Shown here piece after piece: positions 15,936 through 23,151 of a stretch of DNA of 64,000 nt (position 1 is its first letter; each line of letters begins with the position of its first letter). The notes beneath the pieces are model-generated. The model ran no database searches, was not told the origin of the DNA, and saw nothing but the letters and a program-made list of their open reading frames with translations. The stretch spans positions 186,001 through 250,000 of the forward strand of contig JBJEOH010000034.1 of assembly GCA_051880615.1 (NCBI GenBank), in the 5' to 3' direction. A program made the position numbers and the translations under genes. The DNA is from UBA7067 sp051880615. Its GTDB lineage: Bacteria > Bacillota > Clostridia > Oscillospirales > Acutalibacteraceae.

Positions 15936-16232
15936 ATGGCAGTAATAAGTTCTTATGAATCAGTAGTTGTTTTCTCAACAAAGCTTGGCGATGAGGCTGT
16001 TGCACAGCTTACCGAGAAGTTCAAGGCGTTGATTGAGAAGCATGCTACACTTGAAAGTGTTGACGAGTGGGGCAAGAGAAGACTTGCTTATCTTATCAAC
16101 AAGGAGTCAGAGGGCTATTATGTTCTCTTTAACTTCAAGAGCACAGCCGAGTTCCCGGCAGAGCTTGACAGACGCTATAAGATTACAGACGGCGTTTTGC
16201 GTTCACTTATCGTTAAGAAAGACGAGGAGTAA
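15936..16232 (+). CDS. rpsF: 30S ribosomal protein S6
   Basis: S6 binds the central domain of 16S rRNA together with S18. The 98-residue protein has the characteristic YESVVVFSTKLGDEA start, DEWGKRRLAYLINKESEGYYVLFNF in the middle and RRYKITDGVLRSLIVKKDE at the end. The ATG is preceded by AGAAGGAGGTGCTTATC. The gene order rpsF-ssb-rpsR is conserved across Firmicutes and couples S6 and S18 synthesis. Confidence 0.98.
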   Translation: MAVISSYESVVVFSTKLGDEAVAQLTEKFKALIEKHATLESVDEWGKRRLAYLINKESEGYYVLFNFKSTAEFPAELDRRYKITDGVLRSLIVKKDEE

Positions 16233-16264
16233 TCGAGTATAAGATACGAGAAAGAGAGAGAGTT

Positions 16265-16732
16265 ATGAACAAAGTTATTTTAATGGGTAGATTAACAACT
16301 GACCCGGAGCTTAAAACAACACCGAACGGTATTTCGGTGACAAGCTTCAGCCTTGCCGTTGACAGAAATTATGTTAAGCAGGGCAGCGAACGCAAGACTG
16401 ATTTTATCAACATTGTTGCGTGGAGACAGAGAGCGGAGTTCATTTGCAAGTACTTTACAAAGGGACAGCTCATTGCGCTTGACGGCTCGATTGAAACTCG
16501 TTCTTATGTTGATAAAAACGGCAACAACCGCACAGCTTTTGAGGTTGTGGTTGAAAACGCATATTTTACGGGAGATAAGAGAAATAATCAGCAGGGCGGA
16601 TACCAGTCGTATCAGCCGGCTTATCAGCAGAGCGCACCTGCACCGATTCCGCAGGAGCCTGCAAGCGCTTATTCAAGCGGCAGCGCCGGTGATTTTGAGG
16701 ATATGCCGCTGGATGAGGATCTTCCGTTTTAA
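16265..16732 (+). CDS. ssb: Single-stranded DNA-binding protein
   Basis: SSB coats single-stranded DNA in replication, repair and recombination. The 155-residue protein has an OB-fold N-terminal domain (MNKVILMGRLTTDPELKTTPNG, then FINIVAWRQRAEFI and KGQLIALDGSIETRSY), a flexible Gln/Pro/Ser-rich linker and the acidic protein-docking tip DFEDMPLDEDLPF. It sits between rpsF and rpsR, as usual. Confidence 0.98.
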   Translation: MNKVILMGRLTTDPELKTTPNGISVTSFSLAVDRNYVKQGSERKTDFINIVAWRQRAEFICKYFTKGQLIALDGSIETRSYVDKNGNNRTAFEVVVENAYFTGDKRNNQQGGYQSYQPAYQQSAPAPIPQEPASAYSSGSAGDFEDMPLDEDLPF

Positions 16733-16787
16733 TCAATCTTAATTTTTACGCTTAGGCGTTATTCTAAAGTAAAGGAGCGATTTAATA

Positions 16788-17039
16788 ATGGCTGACAGAC
16801 CAGAGAGAGACAACCGCAGAGGCGGCCGCAAGGGTCGCAGAAAGGTTTGCACATTCTGTGTTGATAAGGTAGAAGACATAGATTACAAGGATATTGCAAA
16901 GCTTCGCCGTTTCCTTTCAGAAAGAGCAAAGATTCTTCCGAGAAGAGTAACAGGCACCTGCGCTTGCCACCAGAGAAAGCTCACAGTAGCTATCAAGCGC
17001 GCAAGACACCTCGCTTTGCTTCCGTACACAAGCGACTGA
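16788..17039 (+). CDS. rpsR: 30S ribosomal protein S18
   Basis: S18 pairs with S6 on the platform of the small subunit. The 83-residue protein contains YKDIAKLRRFLSERAKILPRRVTGTCACHQRKL. It carries four cysteines and a histidine in the CTFC and CACH motifs, so it belongs to the zinc-ligand (C+) form of S18. It starts after AAAGGAGCGATTTAATA and ends the operon. Confidence 0.98.
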   Translation: MADRPERDNRRGGRKGRRKVCTFCVDKVEDIDYKDIAKLRRFLSERAKILPRRVTGTCACHQRKLTVAIKRARHLALLPYTSD

Positions 17040-17046
17040 TAAAAAT

Positions 17047-17078
17047 TACCCCGTACATTATGTACGGGGATTTTTGTT
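17047..17078 (+). terminator. Terminator of rpsF-ssb-rpsR
   Basis: CCCCGTACA and TGTACGGGG form a stem with a TTA loop and a TTTTTG tail. About 230 bases of AT-rich sequence follow without a recognisable feature before the next promoter. Confidence 0.92.
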
Positions 17079-17311
17079 TAAAATACATAGTTTTTCAGGC
17101 TGCATATTTTAAGTGAAAAATTAAAAATTTATGAAAAAAATATGAATTTACTTATTACACAAATTGACAAATTTCGGTTTGTTTAAAATGCCAAAGGTAT
17201 ATAACAAATTGTTCAAAAACAATTAATAAACGCTGTACAAAAAAACGGATTATAATTCTCGTGGGGCATTAAAACGGCGATATGTTCAAAACGCATAAAC
17301 AGATTGAGTTG

Positions 17312-17340
17312 TTGACAAATTTTCAGTAAAAAGATACAAT
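17312..17340 (+). promoter_or_regulatory. Sigma-A promoter at the head of the SipW/TasA-like locus
   Basis: TTGACA and TACAAT lie 17 bases apart. The transcript would begin near 17347 and enter the first TasA-like gene. Confidence 0.8.
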
Positions 17341-17405
17341 GTCTTTGTTAATAGTGAAAAGTAATGAGAAAACCAAAATACATTGACAAGTGTGAGGCTA
17401 TTATT

Positions 17406-18239
17406 ATGACAAAAACGCAGTTTCAACCCGAAAATAATGATAATAACGAACGCCTGATTGAAAGAATCAAAAAGCGGATGAAGCTTAAATCAACTATTAT
17501 GATTTTGATTATTGCTTTGCTCGCTGTTACCACAGGTACTTTGGCGTGGTTCACACTCAATACATTCGCATCGGTCAACGACCTTGAAATGACAATCGGC
17601 ACCGGCGCTCAGCTGCTTGTAAGCACCGAGGATCACGGCACCGACCTTTCAAAGTATGTTAAGGTAATCACCAATGAGATGATTAACGATTATCTTAAGA
17701 AATCGCTTAACGATAACGAAGCAGGACTTGACAAGATTATACTTGATCCGCTGACCTCTCAAAAGGGTATTGAGCTGCTTACACAAGCAGGACGCAAACG
17801 CGAAGCAAACACAGGCGGTTATCTTGAATTTCCTCTCTATTTCATAGGTACAAAGGAAATGTATGTTCACCTTACATCTGACGATACGGCAACAAATAAG
17901 AATGACGGCAGCAGCGTTTCTACAACGAGCACAGGCGGTCAGGCTGATGTTGTAAACTGCCCGAGGGTTTCGTTTGAGGAGAACGGCTCAACAAGAATCT
18001 GGGAGCCGAACCAAGGCTCTGCAGTTGCAGGTCAGTCAACATTTGATTTGCCAAAGCCGATGAGCTACACCAACAACACTCGCCTCTTCCACCTTGACGC
18101 AATGAAGCCTAAGAAGATTATGGTTCGTCTTTGGATTGAGGGTGAGGACCCACAGTGTGACGATGATGTTCAGAACGCGCAGCTTACAGTTGCATTGTGC
18201 TTCATGGGTACAGACGAGAACAACGAAGCGATCGCATAA
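17406..18239 (+). CDS. TasA/CalY-like secreted protein with SipW-type N-terminal motif (locus protein 1)
   Basis: The protein of 277 residues has a basic cytoplasmic start, a membrane segment (about 29-49) ending in TLAWFT and then an extracellular beta-rich domain. The AWF motif right after the helix is typical of substrates of SipW-type signal peptidases such as TasA and CalY. The domain contains YLEFPLYFIGTKEMYVHLTSDD, comparable to matching segments in the two paralogues at 25.4 and 27.5 kb, and ends with VRLWIEGEDPQCDDD, the WxEGxD motif shared across the locus. ATG 17406 is chosen because GTGAGG precedes it and the promoter leaves a 59-base leader; ATG 17364 has a poor site. Fibre subunit or minor surface protein is the inferred role. 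Confidence 0.72.
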   Translation: MTKTQFQPENNDNNERLIERIKKRMKLKSTIMILIIALLAVTTGTLAWFTLNTFASVNDLEMTIGTGAQLLVSTEDHGTDLSKYVKVITNEMINDYLKKSLNDNEAGLDKIILDPLTSQKGIELLTQAGRKREANTGGYLEFPLYFIGTKEMYVHLTSDDTATNKNDGSSVSTTSTGGQADVVNCPRVSFEENGSTRIWEPNQGSAVAGQSTFDLPKPMSYTNNTRLFHLDAMKPKKIMVRLWIEGEDPQCDDDVQNAQLTVALCFMGTDENNEAIA

Positions 18240-18241
18240 TT

Positions 18242-18757
18242 AGAGTGGAGAGTGAAGATGATTGATGAAAAACTCACTGCTAAATATAAAAGTAAAAAGT
18301 TTGCTGTAAGAATAGTTAAGCTTTTCAAATATTTATGCAACGAAAAAAGTGAGTTTGTTTTATCAAAGCAATTACTTCGCTCGGGCACAAGCATCGGCGC
18401 AAACATTGCCGAAAGCGAATGTGCAATCTCTGAAAAAGACTTTCTCTCTAAAGTATATATCGCACTTAAAGAATGTTCCGAAACAATCTACTGGTTAGAG
18501 CTGTTGTATGAAACAGATTATCTCTCGCAAAGTGAACTTGAATCTGTTAAAAGCGATTGTATGGAAATTAAAAAAATACTATCCGCAACAACAATAACAG
18601 TGCAACATAAGCTTGAACAAAACAGAGCTGACAAACAGAGCTGAGAGTTGGGAGTTAAACCAAATCCACTCTGATAATAATAACTAATAAAACTAATAAA
18701 TCTAAAATTCGCAGGTAAAGTGTGGATTCAATATCTCCACTCTTCACTCTCCACTCT
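18242..18757. mobile_element. Putative small cassette with perfect 17-bp inverted repeats carrying a four-helix-bundle gene
   Basis: AGAGTGGAGAGTGAAGA at 18242-18258 is repeated in reverse complement at 18741-18757. Between them lie one gene and about 100 bases of AT-rich filler. The left repeat begins 3 bases after the preceding stop codon and carries the ribosome site of the inserted gene; on the right the repeat extends into further GAGTGAAGAGTGG-type units. No transposase is present. Confidence 0.6.
18258..18644 (+). CDS. Four-helix-bundle protein of the S23 (23S rRNA intervening-sequence) family
   Basis: The roughly 128-residue all-helical protein contains FAVRIVKLFKYLC, SKQLLRSGTSIGANIAESE and KDFLSKVYIALKECSETIYWLELL, hallmarks of the S23 family named after genes within 23S rRNA intervening sequences; it is structurally related to the Avd accessory proteins of retroelements. 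Its biochemical role is not established. The ATG at 18258 follows GTGGAGAGTGAAG; a GTG two codons upstream is possible. It sits alone among TasA-like genes inside a pair of 17-bp inverted repeats and is unrelated to its neighbours, so it is probably an inserted cassette gene. Confidence 0.85.
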   Translation: MIDEKLTAKYKSKKFAVRIVKLFKYLCNEKSEFVLSKQLLRSGTSIGANIAESECAISEKDFLSKVYIALKECSETIYWLELLYETDYLSQSELESVKSDCMEIKKILSATTITVQHKLEQNRADKQS

Positions 18758-18789
18758 TCACTCTGCGTAAGCCTTGGGAGGAATAAAAA

Positions 18790-19620
18790 TTGTTTAACAG
18801 AAAGCCGAAAAAAGAAGAACAGTTTACTCCCTCTGATTTAGAAAAGCTGAGAAAGAAGGAAGACAAAGAGCAGCGAAAAGGCATGGGCATTTTCAAACGC
18901 TTCTCAGCCCGTAGGTCAGCGGAAGAGCTGACCAAGCCGCAGCTTTGGCGGCGCAGAGGCTTCTGGCTGCTGATGGCTTTAGCGGCAATGCTCTTAATAA
19001 TGTGGATTATATCAATGTTAATCTCACAGTACGGCGACCTTGTTATCAGCCTTGAACGCCCACTCAGAGCAAAGGGAATTGTGGTTGCCGAAGAGCCTGA
19101 TCCCGAAAAGGGCGTTACAATCCTCAGTGCACCGAAGGTAACAGAAGTAACAAATATTACATATGAATGGCTGCCGCTTGACGAGCTTGACACTAAGGAC
19201 GGCAGCAACAACGGCAAGAACTATCTCTGCTATACATTCTATGTTATCAACAACGGCAGTGAAACAGTAGACTATGACGGCGACTTGCAAATCAAGGGTG
19301 TTTCAAAGAGCATGGATGAAGCAATTCGTGTTATGGTATATAAAAACGGTGAGCCGAATATTTACGGCAAGCACCAATACAAGAAGGATGCGGATGTTGC
19401 CGAGACCGACGCTACGCTGTTTGACAGCGACACATCGGTTATGAAAACAACAACCGAGGAATTTGAGCCCGGCGCAATGGACAAATATACAGTTGTTGCC
19501 TGGGTAGAAGGTAATGATCCTGAATGTATAAACGATATTATGGGTGGCTTTATGAGAATGAATATGCTCTTCAGTATTGCTGACGACGAAGAGGAGACTT
19601 CAGACACTCAGTTAAGCTAA
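18790..19620 (+). CDS. Membrane-anchored protein of the TasA-like locus, sharing the WxEGxD motif (locus protein 2)
   Basis: The 276-residue protein has a long, highly charged cytoplasmic N-terminus (about 56 residues), one transmembrane helix (about 58-79) and a roughly 195-residue extracellular domain. It lacks the AWF motif and so is probably not cleaved but stays as a type II membrane protein. Its domain has CYTFYVINNGSETVDYDGDL and near the end YTVVAWVEGNDPECINDI, the same motif as its secreted neighbours, followed by an acidic tail. It starts at TTG 18790 behind GGGAGGAATAAAAA. A basal anchor for the secreted subunits is a reasonable inference. Confidence 0.65.
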   Translation: MFNRKPKKEEQFTPSDLEKLRKKEDKEQRKGMGIFKRFSARRSAEELTKPQLWRRRGFWLLMALAAMLLIMWIISMLISQYGDLVISLERPLRAKGIVVAEEPDPEKGVTILSAPKVTEVTNITYEWLPLDELDTKDGSNNGKNYLCYTFYVINNGSETVDYDGDLQIKGVSKSMDEAIRVMVYKNGEPNIYGKHQYKKDADVAETDATLFDSDTSVMKTTTEEFEPGAMDKYTVVAWVEGNDPECINDIMGGFMRMNMLFSIADDEEETSDTQLS

Positions 19621-19751
19621 CCCAACCGCCAAGGTATGTTATGTAAATCGTGAAAACGGCGGTTGAAAATCTCGTTTATCCATTGGATATAAAGTAAAAA
19701 CTAATCCGCTGGTGTGTTTGGCGGACAATTAAAATTAAGGAGGAATCTCTA

Positions 19752-20666
19752 ATGAAAACACAAAAGAAATCATTCAGAAAAAAGGCGTTATTATCATCAG
19801 TTTCAATGCTGATGGTAGCAACCGTAGCAGTTGGTTCAGCAACATTCGCATGGTTCACATCAAACAAGTCTGTTACTGCTGACACAATGCAGGTTAAGGC
19901 TGCTGCAGCGCAAGGTCTTCAGATTACAAATGACTATGCTGGTACTTGGGCATCTTCTGTATCATATAGTACATTGAATGCTACTCAGCAGACCATAGCT
20001 CCGGTTTCACTTGCTTATTCTAATGGAGCAGCTTTAGGAAATTTAGGAATACCTTATTATCCTGCTAATGCTGAAGTAGACGGACCGCTCTATTTAACAG
20101 GTACAAATGCTTCCGCAGAACATCCGGATAATTCTGCTAAAATTACAGGTTTTACAACAGCTGATCTCCCTACATTCCCAACAACAAACTTTTCTGGTGA
20201 AGCATATGTTAAGAACAAAAACTTTATCGCTTATAAGGTTGGTATCAAATCAACAGGTGCTGCAATAACTAGCACTATAAATGGTCACATTAAATACACT
20301 TCTGCAACAAATCAGGAGTATGTCCGTATCGCAGTTCTTGAAAATGCTCCGACTACTTTTACTACAGAGGCTGATGGTTCCGTAAATGATTATTCTGTTG
20401 GTGCTACAACTTGGGCATCTGATACAGTTAAGCAAGTATACGGCAGTGAGGCAAGTCCGTATGCATATACTGGTGATACTAACAAGTTAGTTTCTCAGGT
20501 TGCTCCTGTTGCTTCAGAAACAACATTTGAAGTAGGTCAATTAGCTGCAAATACAGTAAAGTGGTACACAGTTCTTATTTGGTTCGAGGGTCAGGATGCA
20601 CAGTGTGTAGATGTTAACCAGTCCCTTGCTTATGATGATATCGAAATCAACTTCTCATATACCTGA
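19752..20666 (+). CDS. TasA/CalY-like secreted protein, likely main subunit (locus protein 3)
   Basis: The 304-residue protein has the most classical SipW-type start: basic KKSFRKKALL, a hydrophobic segment and SATFAWFTSNKSVTAD (AWFT at 33-36). The mature part is Thr/Ser/Ala-rich and beta-like, with the GEAYVKNKNFIAYKVGIK segment and a C-terminal VLIWFEGQDAQCVD motif. It ends in NFSYT. It precedes the first SipW-type peptidase by about 50 bases. This arrangement, substrate followed by SipW-type peptidase, matches tasA/calY operons (the order varies). A leader of about 130 bases with a CCGCC...GGCGG inverted pair precedes it. Role as fibre-forming subunit is inferred. Confidence 0.8.
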   Translation: MKTQKKSFRKKALLSSVSMLMVATVAVGSATFAWFTSNKSVTADTMQVKAAAAQGLQITNDYAGTWASSVSYSTLNATQQTIAPVSLAYSNGAALGNLGIPYYPANAEVDGPLYLTGTNASAEHPDNSAKITGFTTADLPTFPTTNFSGEAYVKNKNFIAYKVGIKSTGAAITSTINGHIKYTSATNQEYVRIAVLENAPTTFTTEADGSVNDYSVGATTWASDTVKQVYGSEASPYAYTGDTNKLVSQVAPVASETTFEVGQLAANTVKWYTVLIWFEGQDAQCVDVNQSLAYDDIEINFSYT

Positions 20667-20719
20667 TTTTAAAGTAATTAATTTTATGTCTAAGCTATAA
20701 AACTTAACAGGAGTCCCCA

Positions 20720-21409
20720 ATGCAAATACTCAAGAAAATCATAAATGCAATTATCAATATACTTATCGTTTTACTTTTAGCTGTTTCCGTTCTTGTTGCG
20801 GCTTTGGCGTTAGCGTCAAAGGCAGATGGGATTCCCAGTGTTTTAGGCTATGTTCCCCTGAGCGTACAGTCCGACTCAATGATACCTGAATTTAAGTCGG
20901 GCGACCTGATAATTTCAAAGGCGGTGGACGATTCCACCGCCCTTGAAAAGGGAGACATTATCACCTTTCAGACTAGCATTGAGGGTGAGGATGTCCTTAA
21001 TACTCACCGTATTGTTGATATAAATGAAACCGACGGCTTTGTTTTCTATACAACAAAGGGTGACAACAATGATATTGAAGATGCTGAGCCTGTATCAAGA
21101 CTTTGGGTTGCTGCAAAATATGAGGGAACTAAACTCGAAGGCTGGGGCAATGCTTACGACTTTTTGACAAGCCAGTTCGGCTTCTTCTTAGTTATCCTGC
21201 TTCCGCTCATTATCTTCTTCTTGTATGAGATTATAAGATTTATTAAGAACCTTATCGAATACAATAAGGAAAAGGCGCTTGAAGAGGCAATGCAGTCTTC
21301 TGAAATTGCAGCAGCAAGCGGACTATCAGAGGACGAGATGAAGGCGGCTGTTGAGCAGTACCTTGCAAAGCAGACTGCACAGGAAGATGCTGACGGCACA
21401 GACGAATAA
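20720..21409 (+). CDS. sipW: SipW-type signal peptidase I (first copy)
   Basis: This S26B (ER/archaeal-type) signal peptidase cleaves AWF-type signal peptides such as those of TasA. The 229-residue protein has an N-terminal membrane helix (about 9-32), the nucleophile Ser53 in QSDSM, His96 in LNTHRIV replacing the lysine of ordinary bacterial signal peptidases, the acidic TKGDNNDIEDAEPV segment, a second membrane helix (about 155-175) and an acidic cytoplasmic tail. A terminator hairpin follows, ending the first transcription unit of the locus. The gene symbol is by family; orthology to Bacillus sipW is not shown. Confidence 0.88.
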   Translation: MQILKKIINAIINILIVLLLAVSVLVAALALASKADGIPSVLGYVPLSVQSDSMIPEFKSGDLIISKAVDDSTALEKGDIITFQTSIEGEDVLNTHRIVDINETDGFVFYTTKGDNNDIEDAEPVSRLWVAAKYEGTKLEGWGNAYDFLTSQFGFFLVILLPLIIFFLYEIIRFIKNLIEYNKEKALEEAMQSSEIAAASGLSEDEMKAAVEQYLAKQTAQEDADGTDE

Positions 21410-21432
21410 TAATGCAGAGGAATTATGAATAT

Positions 21433-21472
21433 AAATCTTTTCTGCAGGTCAGCAATGCAGAAAAGATTTTAT
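21433..21472 (+). terminator. Terminator after the first SipW-type gene
   Basis: AAATCTTTTCTGCA and TGCAGAAAAGATTTT form a long stem ending in a T-rich tail. Confidence 0.8.
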
Positions 21473-21533
21473 CCTCTTAATACGCACGCACATACATTGA
21501 GGCACAACGAAAAACATTTTTTATGTACATTAC

Positions 21534-21552
21534 GCAATGCGCTATGCATTGC
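21534..21552 (+). repeat. GCAATGC/GCATTGC inverted repeat just before the McrB-like gene
   Basis: The two 7-base arms are separated by GCTAT and end 3 bases before the AAAAGG ribosome site. The hairpin could influence translation initiation. Confidence 0.5.
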
Positions 21553-21569
21553 ACAAAAGGAGAATGAAC

Positions 21570-23105
21570 GTGGATACTGTATTTGGCTTTTTATATGAAT
21601 TTCTCGGCCAGTTTTTCTGGGCGATATGGTCAATGGTACTTGGTATTTTCAGCGGCATCGGCGAGATGTTTAACTTCCCGAAATACCTTTCAATTATTGA
21701 CAACTACACAACAGAGCTCGGCGGCCTTGCATGGGTTGTTGCAATCATTGCAATTCTCCTGCTTATAGCTGTTCTGGGCTTAATAGTTTTCCTTATTGTA
21801 ATGTCCTTAAAAAAGCTTTTCCGTTTCAAGAAAAAGGTTAAAGATACTAACGATTTGGTAGACGAAGTTAATGCACTTAATAAAGAGGTTATGCGCTTGA
21901 ACCTTGAGAAGGATAAGATCCTCTCAATGAAGGTTTCTCAGATTGGTCTCAACCCGAACGAGATTTCCGAGCTTACCGGCGAAGAGATGGAAGCTCTTAC
22001 AGACGGCGAGAAGGAAGCTCAGGGCGAGCCGAGATTCTACAAGCTCAACGAGATCGACGATTTGTGGAGCACTTATGTTCCGCCTATCTACGACAACGAG
22101 ATTACTCTTCCGGACTTCTGCGAGCGCTTCAGAAACTTCGCTTGCTCAAGACTGCGTCTCTACTACGATATTAAGATTATCCGCCTGTTTATTTCGGCAT
22201 TTGCTTCTACAAGACTTATCATCTTACAGGGTATTTCCGGTACAGGTAAAACTTCACTTCCGTATGCATTTGGTAAGTTCGTAAACAACCCTGCAGTTAT
22301 CGCTTCTGTTCAGCCGTCATGGCGTGACCGTTCTGAGCTGTTTGGTTACTTCAACGAATTTACAAAGAGATATAATGAAACCGAGCTTTTGAGAGCTATG
22401 TACGAAGCTTCTTACAACGAGAATGTTTACGGAGTTATCCTCGACGAAATGAACATCGCCCGTGTTGAGTACTACTTTGCTGAAATGCTTTCAATTCTTG
22501 AAATGCCGTCAAGAGATGAGTGGGTTGTTGACATCGTTCCTAACGCTTGGGACACTGACCCGCAGCACCTCAACAACGGTCAGCTCACAATTCCGCCTAA
22601 TATGTGGTACATCGGTACTGCTAACAACGATGACTCTACATTCGCTATCACAGATAAGGTTTATGACCGTGCTATGCCTATCGACATTAACACTAAGGGT
22701 GTTCCGTTTGAGGCACCGGACACTGAGCCTGTATTCATAAACTATCACCACTTTGAAGACCTCCTCAATGAGGCAAAGGCAAACAATCAGGTATCTGAGG
22801 AAACAATTAAGAAGGTTAACCTCCTTGACGACTATGTTATCAAGCACTTCCGTATTGCTTTTGGTAACCGTATTGTTAAGCAGATGAAGGATTATATCCC
22901 TGCTTATGTTGGTTGCGGCGGTACTGAGGTTGATGGTCTTGACTATGTACTCGCTCGTAAGGTATTCCGTAAGTTTGAATCCTTGAACCTGTCTTACATT
23001 CGTGACGAAATCGACGGACTTTGCGCTTATCTTGATGAACTGTTCGGCGAAGAGAATATGAACGAGTGTAAGGATTACCTCAGAATGTTGAAGAAGCTTG
23101 TATAA
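21570..23105 (+). CDS. Membrane-anchored McrB-like AAA+ ATPase
   Basis: The protein of about 511 residues has a hydrophobic N-terminal region, with a strong transmembrane segment at about 50-82 (LAWVVAIIAILLLIAVLGLI and beyond), a short coiled-coil-like linker and an AAA+ domain of the McrB/MoxR-like class. Walker A is GISGTGKTS (about 221), Walker B VILDEMNIARVE (about 289), and the sensor region IGTANNDDSTFAI ends with an arginine-bearing DRAMPID. McrB proteins are NTPases that normally partner with the nuclease McrC in restriction. Here no DNA-recognition domain is visible and a membrane anchor is present, so a restriction role is doubtful. GTG 21570 is preferred (AAAGGAG 7 bases upstream); ATG 21564 is the alternative. 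It is paired with the next gene. Confidence 0.8.
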   Translation: MDTVFGFLYEFLGQFFWAIWSMVLGIFSGIGEMFNFPKYLSIIDNYTTELGGLAWVVAIIAILLLIAVLGLIVFLIVMSLKKLFRFKKKVKDTNDLVDEVNALNKEVMRLNLEKDKILSMKVSQIGLNPNEISELTGEEMEALTDGEKEAQGEPRFYKLNEIDDLWSTYVPPIYDNEITLPDFCERFRNFACSRLRLYYDIKIIRLFISAFASTRLIILQGISGTGKTSLPYAFGKFVNNPAVIASVQPSWRDRSELFGYFNEFTKRYNETELLRAMYEASYNENVYGVILDEMNIARVEYYFAEMLSILEMPSRDEWVVDIVPNAWDTDPQHLNNGQLTIPPNMWYIGTANNDDSTFAITDKVYDRAMPIDINTKGVPFEAPDTEPVFINYHHFEDLLNEAKANNQVSEETIKKVNLLDDYVIKHFRIAFGNRIVKQMKDYIPAYVGCGGTEVDGLDYVLARKVFRKFESLNLSYIRDEIDGLCAYLDELFGEENMNECKDYLRMLKKLV

Positions 23106-23151
23106 TTTTGATTATAACATTTGCATGCAAATAGAAAGGTGAGTAAAATTA

